A DNA stretch of 64,000 nt. Source: Cycloclasticus sp. 46_120_T64. Lineage in GTDB: Bacteria; Pseudomonadota; Gammaproteobacteria; Methylococcales; Cycloclasticaceae. Below, one piece after another: positions 38,399 through 49,268 of the stretch. Positions within the stretch are counted from its first letter, which is position 1, and every line of letters starts with the position of its first letter. Under the pieces are notes generated by a model. It was not told the origin of the DNA, made no database searches, and saw nothing but the letters and a program-made list of their open reading frames with translations. The DNA lies in the NCBI GenBank assembly GCA_002162695.1, contig MAAM01000005.1:124001-188000 (forward strand), read 5' to 3'. A program made the translations under genes and the position numbers.

Positions 38399-40228
38399 TT
38401 GTCCACATCCATAGAAAACCCACAAAACCTCGAATCGCCTGCGCCAAGTAGCACTAACTATCAGTGGCAAACAATCCTGCAGATGGCAAAGGCGCATAAA
38501 AAACCGCTCTTAAGCGCCAACTTAATCGCACTGTTAGCGGTGCTGGCCAGCGTACCAGTGCCCTTACTCATGCCTTTATTGGTAGACGAAGTCTTATTAA
38601 ACCAACCCGGTATCGCCATTAACACGGTGCAAGCTATCTTCCCTAGCCATTGGCAGGGGCCCGTTTTATACATTGGCGCTCTATTATTACTCACCCTAGT
38701 GTTACGAGGAATATCCTTGGTTTTCAACGTGATGCAAACCCGCTCGTTCACCCTAACCGCGAAAAACATCACCTGCGAAATACGTCAAGACTTGTTAAAA
38801 CGCCTGCAATACATTTCAATGGCCGATTTTGAAACCGTGGGTAGTGGCACCGTTGCCACCCATTTCATCACCGACATTGAAACCATCGACCACTTCATTG
38901 GTGGCACCATCAGCAAGTTACTCGTTGCTATCTTGACCGTACTCGGCACCTCGGTGGTCTTACTTTGGATGCACTGGCAGCTGGCGTTGTTCATTTTGTT
39001 ACTTAACCCGCTCGTCATTTATTTCACCGTCACATTAGGCAAGCGCGTGAAACACTTAAAGGCACACGAAAATAAAGCCTTCGAAGTTTTCCAACAATCG
39101 CTCACCGAGACCTTAGAAGCCATCAGCGAAATCCGCGCCAATAATCGCAGCAAACACTACACCACGATATTATGTGAAAAAGCCGGTCAGATCAAAACCC
39201 ACGCGAGTAACTTCTCATGGCGCAGCGATGCCGCCAACAGACTTAGCTTCATGGTTTTTCTATTTGGTTTTGATGTATTCCGTGCGCTTGCGATGTTAAT
39301 GGTGGTATTTTCCGACCTCAGTGTCGGCCAAATGTTCGCCGTCTTCGGTTACCTCTGGTTCATGATGGGACCGGTACAAGAAATCCTCACCGTGCAATTT
39401 AGCTTCTTTTCAGCCAAAGCAGCACTCAACCGCATCAACTCCTTGTTAGCCCTAAAAGAAGAACCTCGCTATCCTCATCAACTCAACCCATTTAATGACA
39501 GCCACACCGTTTCCATCCAAATGGACAATGTTCACTTCTCATACGCCAATAAAGCCGATGTGCTCAACGGCATCAGCTTAAATATCAAACACGGTGAACA
39601 AATAGCCCTGGTGGGCGCTAGCGGCGGCGGAAAATCCACCATGGTGCAAGCCTTACTCGGGCTATACCCCATCAGCCAAGGAATGATTTATTTTGATCAA
39701 GTACCGGTCACCAAAATCGGCTTTGATATTGTTCGAAATAATGTATCCACCGTGTTACAGCACCCCGTTTTATTCAATAGTTCGGTACGCGACAACCTCT
39801 GTATCGGCCGTCAATTAGACGATCAAAGCCTATGGCAGGCACTCGCGATTGCGCAACTGAAGACGACCATTGAGGCCTTGCCGGAGCAGTTAGACACCTT
39901 AGTAGGCCGCCAAGGCATTCGCCTTTCCGGAGGCCAACGACAACGGCTCGCCATCGCGAGAATGATTTTAAGTAAACCGAAGGTAGTTATTTTAGATGAA
40001 GCCACCTCGGCACTCGATAGCGAAACCGAGTTTCAATTACATAAGGCGATGAAAGGGTTTTTAAAGGATCGAACCACCATTATTATCGCTCACCGCCTAA
40101 GTGCGGTAAAACAAGCCGATCACGTTTATGTATTTGAAGATGGCACCATCAGTGAACAAGGTGATCATGACACCCTCATCAAACAACAAGGGCTCTACGC
40201 AAAGTTATATGGCGATAGACAACACTAA
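38399..40228 (+). CDS. ABC exporter, permease-ATPase fusion (MsbA/MDR-like)
   Basis: 609 residues: six membrane segments (about residues 30-320) followed by the nucleotide-binding domain with Walker A GASGGGKST, Q-loop VLQHPVLF, signature LSGGQRQRLAIARM, Walker B VVILDEATSALD and switch His (IIAHRL). It is a half-transporter that would form a homodimer; the substrate (lipid, drug or peptide) is unknown. The start is TTG 38399 with AGAGAG upstream. Confidence 0.92.
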   Translation: MSTSIENPQNLESPAPSSTNYQWQTILQMAKAHKKPLLSANLIALLAVLASVPVPLLMPLLVDEVLLNQPGIAINTVQAIFPSHWQGPVLYIGALLLLTLVLRGISLVFNVMQTRSFTLTAKNITCEIRQDLLKRLQYISMADFETVGSGTVATHFITDIETIDHFIGGTISKLLVAILTVLGTSVVLLWMHWQLALFILLLNPLVIYFTVTLGKRVKHLKAHENKAFEVFQQSLTETLEAISEIRANNRSKHYTTILCEKAGQIKTHASNFSWRSDAANRLSFMVFLFGFDVFRALAMLMVVFSDLSVGQMFAVFGYLWFMMGPVQEILTVQFSFFSAKAALNRINSLLALKEEPRYPHQLNPFNDSHTVSIQMDNVHFSYANKADVLNGISLNIKHGEQIALVGASGGGKSTMVQALLGLYPISQGMIYFDQVPVTKIGFDIVRNNVSTVLQHPVLFNSSVRDNLCIGRQLDDQSLWQALAIAQLKTTIEALPEQLDTLVGRQGIRLSGGQRQRLAIARMILSKPKVVILDEATSALDSETEFQLHKAMKGFLKDRTTIIIAHRLSAVKQADHVYVFEDGTISEQGDHDTLIKQQGLYAKLYGDRQH

Positions 40229-40458
40229 GCCAGCCAACAAACGCCCCTGTAACTAACCCTAGGAAAATTTCTATCTAGGCATCAAGTGCCAATAAAACAT
40301 CATCGTACTTAACCACGTCGGGGCCTACTCTGGGCCTCACCGCATCAGTAGCAAACTGACTAATGCCTCATTACTTCATGACCTACATCATGGAGCAGCC
40401 CGCCCTGTTTTTATAAAATAGTGTTCATTCATTAACAGCAAATAAGCAGGAACTTAAA

Positions 40459-41124
40459 ATGCAAAGAAGAAAAAGCGTTGCGGCAGTTTTAGCCGCATTA
40501 GGACTAAGCGTTGTTGCGACACCAGCCATCTCATACGAAGCCGGTGATCTTATCGTTCGTGGTCGTATTATTAATGTTGCCCCACAAGACGATAGTGGCA
40601 AGGTTAACGTAAACGGTGCTAAGACAAATAGCGGCGTATCCGTTAATTCCGACACCATGCCTGAAATTGATTTCACTTATATGCTGGATAAGAATTGGGG
40701 CGTAGAACTTATTCTTGCATATACTGACCACGGGATTAGCACTACAAGCGGTGCACTAAGCGGTCTTGGTAACATCATTGATGCCAAAGTATTACCTCCT
40801 ACGTTGACCTTACAATATCACTTTGCAGCTGATTCAAACATTCGCCCTTATGTTGGTGCTGGTATCAACTACACCCATTTTTTTGATGAAAAGCTAACCG
40901 GTTCAGTGAAAGGTTTGTCTGATGATGTTGACTTACAAGACTCATGGGGCTTAGCAGCTCAAGCCGGTGTTGATATAGACATCAACGACACTTGGTTTGT
41001 TAACTTAGACGTAAAATATATCGACATTGACACTACCGCCCACATCAGCAATGGGGCCGACATTCGGGTAAATGCCGAGGTAGACCCAATCGTTTGGGGT
41101 ATTGGTATTGGTCGTGTATTCTAA
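40459..41124 (+). CDS. ompW: OmpW-family outer-membrane protein
   Basis: 221 residues with a signal peptide (MQRRKSVAAVLAALGLSVVA, cleavage near ISYEAGD). The mature part begins GDLIVRGRIINVAPQDDSG as in OmpW, includes LPPTLTLQYHF and RPYVGAGINYTHFF, and ends in an aromatic residue (GIGRVF) as required for barrel assembly. It predicts an eight-stranded barrel, a hydrophobic-molecule channel. AGGAACTTAAA precedes the ATG, and a strong terminator follows. Confidence 0.93.
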   Translation: MQRRKSVAAVLAALGLSVVATPAISYEAGDLIVRGRIINVAPQDDSGKVNVNGAKTNSGVSVNSDTMPEIDFTYMLDKNWGVELILAYTDHGISTTSGALSGLGNIIDAKVLPPTLTLQYHFAADSNIRPYVGAGINYTHFFDEKLTGSVKGLSDDVDLQDSWGLAAQAGVDIDINDTWFVNLDVKYIDIDTTAHISNGADIRVNAEVDPIVWGIGIGRVF

Positions 41125-41164
41125 TTAACGAACAAGTGTTGAATAGCTTAATCGTTATTTAAAC

Positions 41165-41210
41165 CTAAAAAAAGGCGATGAAACCAAGAGCTTCATCGCC
41201 TTTTTATTTT
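41165..41210 (+). terminator. Terminator of ompW
   Basis: AAGGCGATGAA (41171-41181) pairs perfectly with TTCATCGCCTT (41191-41201), with a nine-base loop and a T-rich tail. It has A-runs on the other side, so it can also serve the convergent small gene. Confidence 0.92.
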
Positions 41211-41232
41211 TCGGAAGCTTAAAACAGCCGTT

Positions 41233-41523
41233 TTATTCCGCGTCTTTTATCCAACCTTGTAACGCATCAATAATACCCTTTGCCTGAGCCGCACTGGATA
41301 TATTAAATTTTGATTTTTGCTGGTACTCACCATTACGCTTTTGGTAACGACGAATGGTGTATTTTTCCGCACCATACTCTTCTTTTGTTCTATTCCAATC
41401 TTGGTGTTTATAAATAACCGTAGCCCACGCACCTTTGGTTAAAACCACCTTATCCAGTTCTTTTACTGTTTCAATCCCACCATCAGTGTAACTAACCGTT
41501 AATTCTTCAACTGTTTCAGCCAT
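41233..41523 (-). CDS. Conserved hypothetical protein
   Basis: 96 residues, not assigned to a named family. Beta-rich N-terminal half (VEELTVSYTDGGIETVKELDKVVLTKGAWATVIYKH) and a basic middle (KYTIRRYQKRNGEYQQKSKFN), then a helix (QAKGIIDALQGWI). No signal peptide. It has its own promoter space, is convergent with ompW and is about 97 bp downstream of sbcB on the same strand. Function unknown. Confidence 0.75.
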   Translation of the reverse strand: MAETVEELTVSYTDGGIETVKELDKVVLTKGAWATVIYKHQDWNRTKEEYGAEKYTIRRYQKRNGEYQQKSKFNISSAAQAKGIIDALQGWIKDAE

Positions 41524-41569
41524 TTCTATTCCTAGTTATTAAAAGCATTTTATTTATTTTAGCAACAAA

Positions 41570-41583
41570 GCAGCCCTTGCTGC
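41570..41583 (-). terminator. Weak hairpin downstream of sbcB
   Basis: On the minus strand GCAGC/GCTGC (loop AAGG) is followed by TTTGTTGCTAAAAT. The stem has only five pairs and the T-tract is broken, so it is a weak terminator at best. The gap 41524-41620 has nothing else. Confidence 0.35.
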
Positions 41584-41620
41584 GTCTCGATAGCCTGTTT
41601 GTTTGTATTTCCCATAAAAA

Positions 41621-43060
41621 CTATAGGTTTGAGGCTAATTGTCGACCATATGCCGACAAGTTATTTAATAAACCAGCCTGCCCAGGGTTTGCAGCATTAT
41701 CATCCGTCTGTAAGCGTTCAATCCTCGCAAAAAAGTCATCGAGGCTTAAACGCCCATCGGCTGAGGGTGCTTTTAGAAAATTGCTACGGTGTTCTTCCCA
41801 CTCAAGCTTTTCCTCATTCGATAAACTCTCAGGGTAATTACGCGCGCGATAACGAAACAGCATCTCATACAAACGCTCATCTTCAAATGCAAAGGAGAGT
41901 TCAGCCAACTGCTTAACACTGCTATCGCGTATTTGCTGCATGCAAGCCACATCGTTATAGCTAAAAAACCCTCCTGAATACAGCATCAGGTCGGGGTCGC
42001 TGACCTCAGCAAACTCGCTCAGGCTAAATACCGAGCGTATTTTATCGGCAATATTAGCTGCAAGAATACGTTGCCGGTGTTGCTCGCAACGCTCTAGATC
42101 AATTGAAAGTTTATCCTTCACCGCTGCGGTAAGGGTGTTTAACGGTGCCAACATCGGAGACTTATTGAGATGTACCGCTTTCAATGGAATTCGCTCTTCA
42201 GTGTCGGCCAAATCAGCTGTTGCAGTATATAAACGTTGGTGAATTTGTTCGGCCGTCAGATTTATAAGCGACTCGGGGTCTACCGACAAATCAACAACCA
42301 GCACCGCGTTTTTATTAACCGGGTGCATCGCTACCGGCATCACAATCGCTAGGCAGTCTTGACTCGCTGGAAACTTACTGGAAACATGAACTACTGCTGT
42401 CTGCTGAATTAGATCAAGATTTTCCGCGGCTTTTTTCTTATCGCGTAAAGCTAACCCCCAGCTGTACAACTTTGGCTGTTGTTGCTTAATTAACTGCGCC
42501 AAGGCAATAGTTGCGTACACATCCGACAAGGCATCGTGTGCGGATTCATGGCTGATGCCATTAGCTTTAGTCAGCTCTTCTAATTTAAAACTCGCTGAGC
42601 CGTCCTCTCGGCGCGGCCAATTAATCCCTTCCGGACGTAAGGCGTGGGTTAAACGAACCACATCGATCAAGTCCCAACGAGAATTACCCGACTTCCATTC
42701 ACGTGCATAGGGGTCAAAAAAGTTCCTATACAGCAAATGACGAGTAAACTCGTCATCGAAACGAATGCTGTTATAGCCCACCACACAGGTATTCGGCCTG
42801 CTAAATTGCTGGTGAATTTTAGCTATAAAGTCACATTCAAGTAGGCCTTGTTGATTAGCTAACTGAGGCGTGATGCCGGTTATCAAACAGGCTTCTGGAT
42901 GAGGCAGAACATCGTCAGCTAACTGGCAATAAAAAACATCTGGTTCGGCTATTTGCTGGAAATTTTGATCCGTACGTATACCGGCAAATTGCACCACACG
43001 ATCCCGTGCCGCATCAATACCCGTCGTTTCGTAATCGTACCAATAAAATGTATCAGCCAA
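41621..43060 (-). CDS. sbcB: Exodeoxyribonuclease I
   Basis: ExoI degrades single-stranded DNA 3' to 5' in recombination and mismatch repair. 479 residues. The DEDDh nuclease domain has FYWYDYETTGID (Asp9, Glu11) and later ESAHDALSDVYATI; the SH3-like and helical C-terminal domains follow. The end of the gene contains the PESLSNEEKLEWEEHRSNF region typical of SbcB. It lies 3 bp after the CBS-domain gene. Confidence 0.96.
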   Translation of the reverse strand: MADTFYWYDYETTGIDAARDRVVQFAGIRTDQNFQQIAEPDVFYCQLADDVLPHPEACLITGITPQLANQQGLLECDFIAKIHQQFSRPNTCVVGYNSIRFDDEFTRHLLYRNFFDPYAREWKSGNSRWDLIDVVRLTHALRPEGINWPRREDGSASFKLEELTKANGISHESAHDALSDVYATIALAQLIKQQQPKLYSWGLALRDKKKAAENLDLIQQTAVVHVSSKFPASQDCLAIVMPVAMHPVNKNAVLVVDLSVDPESLINLTAEQIHQRLYTATADLADTEERIPLKAVHLNKSPMLAPLNTLTAAVKDKLSIDLERCEQHRQRILAANIADKIRSVFSLSEFAEVSDPDLMLYSGGFFSYNDVACMQQIRDSSVKQLAELSFAFEDERLYEMLFRYRARNYPESLSNEEKLEWEEHRSNFLKAPSADGRLSLDDFFARIERLQTDDNAANPGQAGLLNNLSAYGRQLASNL

Positions 43061-43063
43061 GTC

Positions 43064-43465
43064 TTACCACAATATCTCGAGGGCGCGTAGCACATCGCTG
43101 CGGCTAATTTGCCCCACTAAGTTGCCTTCGTCATTTAATACGGGATAGCGCTTTAGCGGAGACTTAATAAACTTGTCCGCTAGGTCAACGACACTGGCCG
43201 TTTCTAACACGGTTTCAACCTCTGCCGTCATATATTCAGCCACTACACCACCCATCCAGTCTTCATAATAACTAGACTGTAACGCGACTTTCAAACAATC
43301 TTTTTCAGATAATATACCCTTTAAATTGCCTTTCGCATCGACCACGGGGGCGCCTGATATTTTATGGGTATTGAGATATTTAATAGCCTCAGCAATTTCC
43401 ATTTCAGCTGTGAACGTTATTAAATTTGTAGCCATGTAATCTTTGATTAAAACTGATTTAAGCAT
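43064..43465 (-). CDS. Two-CBS-domain protein
   Basis: 133 residues consisting of two CBS motifs (about 8-60 and 72-130; KISGAPVVDAKGNLKGILSEKDCLK and YPVLNDEGNLVGQISRSDVLRA). Such Bateman modules bind adenosine nucleotides. No enzyme domain is attached. It sits between nqrM and sbcB on the same strand, so it may be the last member of the nqr cluster or start a separate unit. AGGAGG precedes the ATG. Confidence 0.9.
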   Translation of the reverse strand: MLKSVLIKDYMATNLITFTAEMEIAEAIKYLNTHKISGAPVVDAKGNLKGILSEKDCLKVALQSSYYEDWMGGVVAEYMTAEVETVLETASVVDLADKFIKSPLKRYPVLNDEGNLVGQISRSDVLRALEILW

Positions 43466-43514
43466 AAATCCTCCTGTAAACTATTCCCGTTAGTTCAACC
43501 GCACTACTGATGGC

Positions 43515-43697
43515 TTAAGCTGCTTTCTTTTTCTCGCATTTTTTATTGCTGCACAATAGGCAATCGCCTTCCATACCATCAACGTTATTGATACCACCAC
43601 AACTACCACTAATCTTTTTATTGCTGAAGATAACACCCACGGCCATCGCTGCAACGAATAAGATAAAAACTAAAAATGTTACTAAAAAAGTACTCAT
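43515..43697 (-). CDS. nqrM: Na+-NQR maturation protein NqrM
   Basis: 60 residues: one membrane helix (FLVTFLVFILFVAAMAVGVIF) followed by the conserved cysteines GSCGGINNVDGMEGDCLLCSNKKC. NqrM is required to place the iron centre in the NqrD/NqrE subunits. Its start overlaps the apbE stop by four bases, placing it in the nqr operon. Confidence 0.95.
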   Translation of the reverse strand: MSTFLVTFLVFILFVAAMAVGVIFSNKKISGSCGGINNVDGMEGDCLLCSNKKCEKKKAA

Positions 43698-44743
43698 GAT
43701 GAGTGCTCCTCAATTATTTGTTGGAAATAAGGCGTCATCACTTCCTTGACGCTGGCCCCTTCTTTAATTAAAAACAATACGGCTAACTTATTCTCCATAG
43801 CTAGATCGTACCCCTTTTTATCACCTAACACCATAAAAGCCGTTGCCCAAGCATCTGCAACCGCGCTACTCGGCGCCAATACTGTTACCGATGCCAATGT
43901 ATGTTGTACCGGACGACCACTGACTGGATCCAAGGTATGCGAAAAACGTTGCCCGTCTTTAACGAAAAAATTACGGTAATCACCCGAGGTGGCTATCGCC
44001 GTATTACTCAGTTTTATAACACGCTGTATTGCTCGGGTGGTCGAATCAGGTTTTTCAACGGCAATACGCCACTTCGTCTGCTCTGCGTTGATGCCACTGA
44101 CCCGCATTTCCCCACCGATCTCTATCATATAATTATGGTAACCCTTGGCTTCAATTAGCTGCGCAACCCTGTCCACACCATGTCCTTTGGCGATTGAAGA
44201 AAAATCGATAGAAATACCCGGTGTGGATTTTTTAAGTCGATTGTTCGCAACATCGATGGAGAGGTTCTGATAACCGATATGACTTAATGCTCGCTGAATA
44301 TCCTCATCTTGCGGGACATCATTTTCACTAAAACGGGGGCCAAAACCCCAAAGGTTAACCAATGGACCGACTGTAATATCATAGGCGCCAGCCGTTAAAC
44401 GACTAATTTGTAGCGCCTGCTCCGTGAGGCTGATGAAACCAGCCGTTAGCGAATACCAGCCATCACCTTTATATGTATTGAACTTTGATACTTCTGAGGA
44501 AGCAATATAGGTAGAGAATTGCTCATTAACCTCGACTAACAGCTGATCAACTTCTTGCTGTAAAGCTTCGGCCGGCACCGGTTCTTCGTCTATCACTTTT
44601 ATATGATAGCTCGTCCCCATCGTTTGACCGCTGAAGGCAATAGCCGTAGGCTCGGTAGATTCACAGCCGACCAATAAAACCGCGAGTATAAAAAAGCCCG
44701 TTAAAAACATAACGTTTTTAACGGGCTGCATATTAAGGCTCAA
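43694..44743 (-). CDS. apbE: FAD:protein FMN transferase (lipoprotein)
   Basis: ApbE attaches FMN through a phosphoester to threonines of NqrB and NqrC. 349 residues with a lipobox LVGC at about residue 27. Family motifs: GTSYHIKV, YDITVGPLVNLWGFGP, SIDFSSIAKGHGVD, and the C-terminal TSGDYRNFF and SHTLDPVSGRPV metal/FAD-binding blocks. It starts 1 bp after nqrF and feeds the complex encoded just upstream. Confidence 0.96.
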   Translation of the reverse strand: MSLNMQPVKNVMFLTGFFILAVLLVGCESTEPTAIAFSGQTMGTSYHIKVIDEEPVPAEALQQEVDQLLVEVNEQFSTYIASSEVSKFNTYKGDGWYSLTAGFISLTEQALQISRLTAGAYDITVGPLVNLWGFGPRFSENDVPQDEDIQRALSHIGYQNLSIDVANNRLKKSTPGISIDFSSIAKGHGVDRVAQLIEAKGYHNYMIEIGGEMRVSGINAEQTKWRIAVEKPDSTTRAIQRVIKLSNTAIATSGDYRNFFVKDGQRFSHTLDPVSGRPVQHTLASVTVLAPSSAVADAWATAFMVLGDKKGYDLAMENKLAVLFLIKEGASVKEVMTPYFQQIIEEHSS

Positions 44744-45967
44744 TTAACCACCAAAGTCATCAAGCATAATATTTTCATCTTCAACACCAAGATCTTGCAG
44801 CATTTTAATCACCGCAGCATTCATCATTGGAGGTCCACACATGTAGAACTCACAATCTTCTGGAGCAGGATGGTTTTTAAGGTATTCTTCAAATAACACA
44901 TCATGAATAAAGCCGGTTAGCCCATCCCAGTTATCTTCAGGTTGTGGGTCAGATAACGCAACGTGCCAATCGAAGTTTTCATTTTCCTTCGCCAACATAT
45001 CGAAATCTTCAACGTAGAACATTTCTTTTGAACTTCTAGAGCCATACCAGAAAGACATTTTACGGTCTGTTTTGATTCGGCGTAGCTGATCAAAGATGTG
45101 TGAACGCATCGGCGCCATACCCGCACCACCACCAACAAAGATCATCTCAGCTTTGGTTTCTTTTGCGAAGAACTCACCGTATGGGCCAGAAATAGTCACC
45201 TTATCACCTGGTTTCAGGTTAAAGATATATGACGACATTTTGCCAGGCGGGATGGTATCTGGGCCACGTGGAGGAGGCGACGCAATACGCACGTTAAGCA
45301 TAATGATGCCTTCTTCTTCTGGGTAGTTAGCCATTGAATAAGCACGTAATACGTCTTCTTCAACCACTGATTTGTAACGCCAAATATCAAAGTGATTCCA
45401 ATCTGAGTGATACTCTTCTTCCACATCAAAATCTTTATAATCAACCACATGAGGTGGACATTCGATTTGGATATAACCACCCGCACGGAAACCAACGTCT
45501 TCGCCATCAGGCAAACTGAGCACCAACTCTTTAATGAACGTCGCCACGTTGTGATTTGACTTAACCGTACATTCCCATTTCTTCACGCCAAAGACTTCCT
45601 CTGGCACTTCAATTTTCATGTCTTGCTTAACCGTCAACTGACAAGATAGCCGCTCACCGTCACGTTCTTGACCTTTATTAATGTGTGTGCCTTCCGTTGG
45701 TAGCATTGAACCGCCACCTTCACTCACTCGCACTTTACATTGGCCACAAGTGCCACCGCCACCACAAGCCGAAGGGACAAATAATTGAGCATCCGCTAAA
45801 GCACCCAATAACTTGCTGCCTACTGCCGCATGAACCGTTTTTTCACCATTAATGAGTATGTCTACATTGCCTTCTGCAACCAATTTTGATTTGGCAGCAA
45901 GAATAATGACAACAAGAATTAATACAATAGCGGTAAAAAATGCAATACCTAAACTAATTTCTAACAT
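44744..45967 (-). CDS. nqrF: Na+-NQR subunit F (NADH- and FAD-binding)
   Basis: NqrF takes electrons from NADH through FAD to a [2Fe-2S] cluster. 407 residues: an N-terminal membrane anchor, a ferredoxin domain with [16 protein letters not shown] and a fourth cysteine in RLSCQL, an FAD domain with RAYSMANYP and GKMSSYIF, and an NADH domain with [13 protein letters not shown] and the final YMCGPPMMN. Twelve base pairs after nqrE. Confidence 0.98.
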   Translation of the reverse strand: MLEISLGIAFFTAIVLILVVIILAAKSKLVAEGNVDILINGEKTVHAAVGSKLLGALADAQLFVPSACGGGGTCGQCKVRVSEGGGSMLPTEGTHINKGQERDGERLSCQLTVKQDMKIEVPEEVFGVKKWECTVKSNHNVATFIKELVLSLPDGEDVGFRAGGYIQIECPPHVVDYKDFDVEEEYHSDWNHFDIWRYKSVVEEDVLRAYSMANYPEEEGIIMLNVRIASPPPRGPDTIPPGKMSSYIFNLKPGDKVTISGPYGEFFAKETKAEMIFVGGGAGMAPMRSHIFDQLRRIKTDRKMSFWYGSRSSKEMFYVEDFDMLAKENENFDWHVALSDPQPEDNWDGLTGFIHDVLFEEYLKNHPAPEDCEFYMCGPPMMNAAVIKMLQDLGVEDENIMLDDFGG

Positions 45968-45979
45968 GCTAATTTCCTA

Positions 45980-46588
45980 TTACAGTTGAATACCAGAGAA
46001 TGCCATGAAGCCCATAGCCATAAGACCCGCGGTGATAAAGGTAATACCTAATCCACGCAAACCGTCTGGAACATCTGAATATTTAAGTTTTTCTCTAACG
46101 CCCGCAATCGCCGTAATAGCTAAGGCCCAACCTAAGCCACTACCAAAGCCGAACACCACACTTTCGCTTAAGTTATAGTCGCGTTGCACCATAAACAATG
46201 AACCACCCAGAATCGCACAGTTCACCGTAATCAATGGTAAGAATACACCCAGTGCGTTATACAAGGCCGGTGCATACTTATCCATCGCCATTTCGAGGAT
46301 TTGCACCACCGCAGCAATAACACCGATATAACTGATTAACCCTAGGAAGTTTAAGTCAACTTCAGGTAGACCCAACCAATCTAGCGCACCCGCTTTTAAC
46401 ACACCTTGGTACAAGATGTTATTTAGCGGCATGGTCAATGTTTGCACCAAAATAACGGCAATACCGAGACCCATGGCGGTAGACACTTTCTTCGATACCG
46501 CCAAGAAAGTACACATTCCCAGGAAGAAGGATAACGCTAAGTTTTCTACAAAAACCGCACGAACAAATAAACTAATATACGCTTCCAT
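45980..46588 (-). CDS. nqrE: Na+-NQR subunit E
   Basis: 202-residue membrane subunit with six segments; the [13 protein letters not shown] region contains one of the cysteines that, with NqrD, hold the intramembrane iron centre, and [18 protein letters not shown] the other. It overlaps the nqrD stop by one base. Confidence 0.97.
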   Translation of the reverse strand: MEAYISLFVRAVFVENLALSFFLGMCTFLAVSKKVSTAMGLGIAVILVQTLTMPLNNILYQGVLKAGALDWLGLPEVDLNFLGLISYIGVIAAVVQILEMAMDKYAPALYNALGVFLPLITVNCAILGGSLFMVQRDYNLSESVVFGFGSGLGWALAITAIAGVREKLKYSDVPDGLRGLGITFITAGLMAMGFMAFSGIQL

Positions 46589-47250
46589 TACACCGCCTCC
46601 GTGCCGTTAACTTCTTTAATTTTGAAGTCAGCAGTCTCTACTTGAACTGGACGCCACGCACGTAAAGCCCAAATTAATAAACCAATAATGAAGAAGGCAC
46701 TCGGTGGTAATAACATTAAGCCGTTTGGCACATACCAACCACCATCACTGACGGTCGTTAAGATCTCAATACCAAATAATTTACCCGAGCCAAATAACTC
46801 ACGGAAGGTACCGACCAACATCAACACCAAACCATAACCTAAACCATTACCGATGCCATCAAAGAAGCTAACACCCGGTGGGTTTTTCATCGCAAATGCT
46901 TCGGCACGGCCCATTACGATACAGTTGGTGATAATCAAACCAACAAATACCGATAATTGTTTACTTAAGTCATAAACATAGGCTTTAAGTACTTGATCAA
47001 CCACAATCACTAAGGACGCAATAATCGTCATTTGCACAATAATACGAATCGCACTGGGAACATGATTACGAATCAGACTGATCGATAAATTCGAAAAGGC
47101 CGTTACCGATGTTAACGCTAGGGTCATCACCAAAGCCGTACCTAAGTTGGTTGTTACCGCTAGCGCCGAACAAACACCTAAGACCTGCAGGCCAATTGGG
47201 TTATTGTCTACTAACGGGTCTAATATGATTTTTTTAGTGTCATTACTCAT
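46588..47250 (-). CDS. nqrD: Na+-NQR subunit D
   Basis: 220-residue membrane subunit, partner of NqrE and homologous to it. [14 protein letters not shown] and [24 protein letters not shown] carry the two conserved cysteines. It starts 1 bp after nqrC and overlaps nqrE by one base. Confidence 0.97.
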   Translation of the reverse strand: MSNDTKKIILDPLVDNNPIGLQVLGVCSALAVTTNLGTALVMTLALTSVTAFSNLSISLIRNHVPSAIRIIVQMTIIASLVIVVDQVLKAYVYDLSKQLSVFVGLIITNCIVMGRAEAFAMKNPPGVSFFDGIGNGLGYGLVLMLVGTFRELFGSGKLFGIEILTTVSDGGWYVPNGLMLLPPSAFFIIGLLIWALRAWRPVQVETADFKIKEVNGTEAV

Positions 47251-47251
47251 T

Positions 47252-48070
47252 CTATACTCCGTTTGCTTGGATTTTAGTTAGGTAGTGTTTATACCCTTCT
47301 GAACCCATCCAGTATTCCAGCATATTGCTAACCCCACGGCTAGTCAGTGTTGCACCAGCCAAGCCATCAACGTGGTGCTGTTCACCCGCTGAACCCGGTA
47401 TTACCATGCCTTTGATCACTTCAATGGCCACATCGCCATTGTCAGCATAGACTTTTTTGCCAGCCCAAATCTTCTTCCACTTAGGGTTATCTACTTCGCC
47501 ACCTAAACCCGGTGTTTCACCATGTTCGTAGTAACTTAAGCCAATAATTGTCTGGCCGTCGGTTTCCAACGCAATAAAACCATACAGCGTCGACCATAGA
47601 CCATAACCATTCACCGGCAGAATAAGCTGTTTCACCACACCCTCGTCTTTTACTTGATAAACCGGCATGTATTTAGGGCGCATTCTAATGCCCGCTAAAT
47701 CATCTGATTTTTCAATTAAAACATTGAGTTCTGGATCTTTTGCCGCCGTTCTTTCGTCATACGTAGCCGCATCATATTCAGTGGTATATTCACCCGTTGC
47801 TAGCTCAATCAATTTGATGTCGATTTTTGAGAACGCCGCCTCAATATCATCACCGTCTTGATAAAGACCCGCTACTTGTAAAATATTCTTTTTCTTATCC
47901 AGTTCCTTATTCAGCACCTGTAATGGCTTCAAAGCCACCGCAGAAACCGATACGAATACCGCACACACTAGGCAGACCAAGGTCGCCATAATGAATGTTT
48001 TTGCGGTACTGTCATTTGGCAAGGCAAGAAAGTTCCAAGCGCTCGGCTTGCTTTGATTCTCATTAGGCAT
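47252..48070 (-). CDS. nqrC: Na+-NQR subunit C (covalent FMN)
   Basis: 272 residues from ATG 48070: one N-terminal membrane segment, then a periplasmic domain. The FMN-accepting threonine is in [13 protein letters not shown] (S/A-G-A-T). The frame extends to 48118, but that part lies inside nqrB. The ATG at 48070 has a good GGGAGAAG upstream and matches the family N-terminus, so I place the start there; it overlaps nqrB by eight bases. Confidence 0.96.
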   Translation of the reverse strand: MPNENQSKPSAWNFLALPNDSTAKTFIMATLVCLVCAVFVSVSAVALKPLQVLNKELDKKKNILQVAGLYQDGDDIEAAFSKIDIKLIELATGEYTTEYDAATYDERTAAKDPELNVLIEKSDDLAGIRMRPKYMPVYQVKDEGVVKQLILPVNGYGLWSTLYGFIALETDGQTIIGLSYYEHGETPGLGGEVDNPKWKKIWAGKKVYADNGDVAIEVIKGMVIPGSAGEQHHVDGLAGATLTSRGVSNMLEYWMGSEGYKHYLTKIQANGV

Positions 48071-49268
48071 TTCTCTTCTCCCTTCTTTTGATGTTTGACT
48101 GCACAACAAAGTAGTCAATCAACGGTGCAAACATATTGGCAAACAAGATGGCAAGCATCATACCTTCAGGGAAGGCAGGATTAACCACACGGATCAATAC
48201 CACCATCAAACCAATTAACAATCCAAACACCCAACGTCCGGTGTTTGTCATCGCTGCACTTACAGGATCTGTTGCCATATAAACAGCACCAAACGCAAAA
48301 CCACCCAATACTAAATGCCAATGCCAAGGCATCGCAAACATCGGGTTAGTATCGCTACCAATCAGGTTAAACAGGGTACTGGTAATAATCATTCCGGCTA
48401 ACACACCCAGCATAATTCGGTACGATGCAATACGTGTATACAATAAGAAACAAGCACCAATTAAACAGGCAATGGTTGATGTTTCGCCAATAGAACCTTG
48501 TACGGTGCCAACGAAGGCGTCCATCCAAGTAATACCCGATGCCATCACTGCATCAATACCACCGGTAGCCGCTACGCCTAATGCCGTTGCGCCACTGAAA
48601 CCATCAACTGCCGTCCAAATCGCATCCCCTGACATTTGTGCCGGATAAGCGAAAAACAAAAACGCACGCCCAGTTAACGCAGGATTCAAGAAGTTTTTGC
48701 CGGTTCCACCGAAGACTTCTTTACCGATCACAACACCAAATGAGATACCGATCGCCACTTGCCATAACGGCGTGGTTGCAGGAAGAATCAATGAATATAA
48801 CATTGAGGTTACAAAGAAACCTTCATTCACTTCATGCCCACGCACAACCGCAAAGATCACTTCCCAGATACCGCCAACAATTAGCGTTACCAAATATATC
48901 GGCACGTAATACATCGCGCCATGAACCATACAAGCCAGAATACTGTCTGGATCATAACCCACCATATTGGTCACCAGACCACGCCATGAATCTAATGACG
49001 TTAAACCTAAGTCAGCCATTGCTGCATTGGCTAAGTGACCCGTGTTCCACATCGCCATAATGACGCAAGGTAAGGCTGCGATAAACACATAGGTCATCAC
49101 ACGTTTTAAATCTAAGGCATCACGAACGTGGGTTGAACCCGCCGTTACATCCTTAGGGGTATATAAAAAGGTATCAACCATTTCATAAATTGCGTAATAC
49201 TTCTCATACTGTCCGCCTTTTGCAAAGTGCGGGTGTATTGAGTCTAAATAATTCCTGATACGAGACAT
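48063..49268 (-). CDS. nqrB: Na+-NQR subunit B (ion channel subunit, covalent FMN)
   Basis: 401-residue membrane subunit that carries riboflavin and covalent FMN and forms part of the Na+ path. The FMN threonine motif is [11 protein letters not shown]. About ten membrane segments; [28 protein letters not shown] is highly conserved. It overlaps nqrA by one base at its start. Confidence 0.97.
   Translation of the reverse strand: MSRIRNYLDSIHPHFAKGGQYEKYYAIYEMVDTFLYTPKDVTAGSTHVRDALDLKRVMTYVFIAALPCVIMAMWNTGHLANAAMADLGLTSLDSWRGLVTNMVGYDPDSILACMVHGAMYYVPIYLVTLIVGGIWEVIFAVVRGHEVNEGFFVTSMLYSLILPATTPLWQVAIGISFGVVIGKEVFGGTGKNFLNPALTGRAFLFFAYPAQMSGDAIWTAVDGFSGATALGVAATGGIDAVMASGITWMDAFVGTVQGSIGETSTIACLIGACFLLYTRIASYRIMLGVLAGMIITSTLFNLIGSDTNPMFAMPWHWHLVLGGFAFGAVYMATDPVSAAMTNTGRWVFGLLIGLMVVLIRVVNPAFPEGMMLAILFANMFAPLIDYFVVQSNIKRREKRNA

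Noticed and set aside
48071-48118. Upstream start for nqrC at 48118
   Set aside because: It lies inside nqrB; the ATG at 48070 has a clear ribosome site and matches the family N-terminus.
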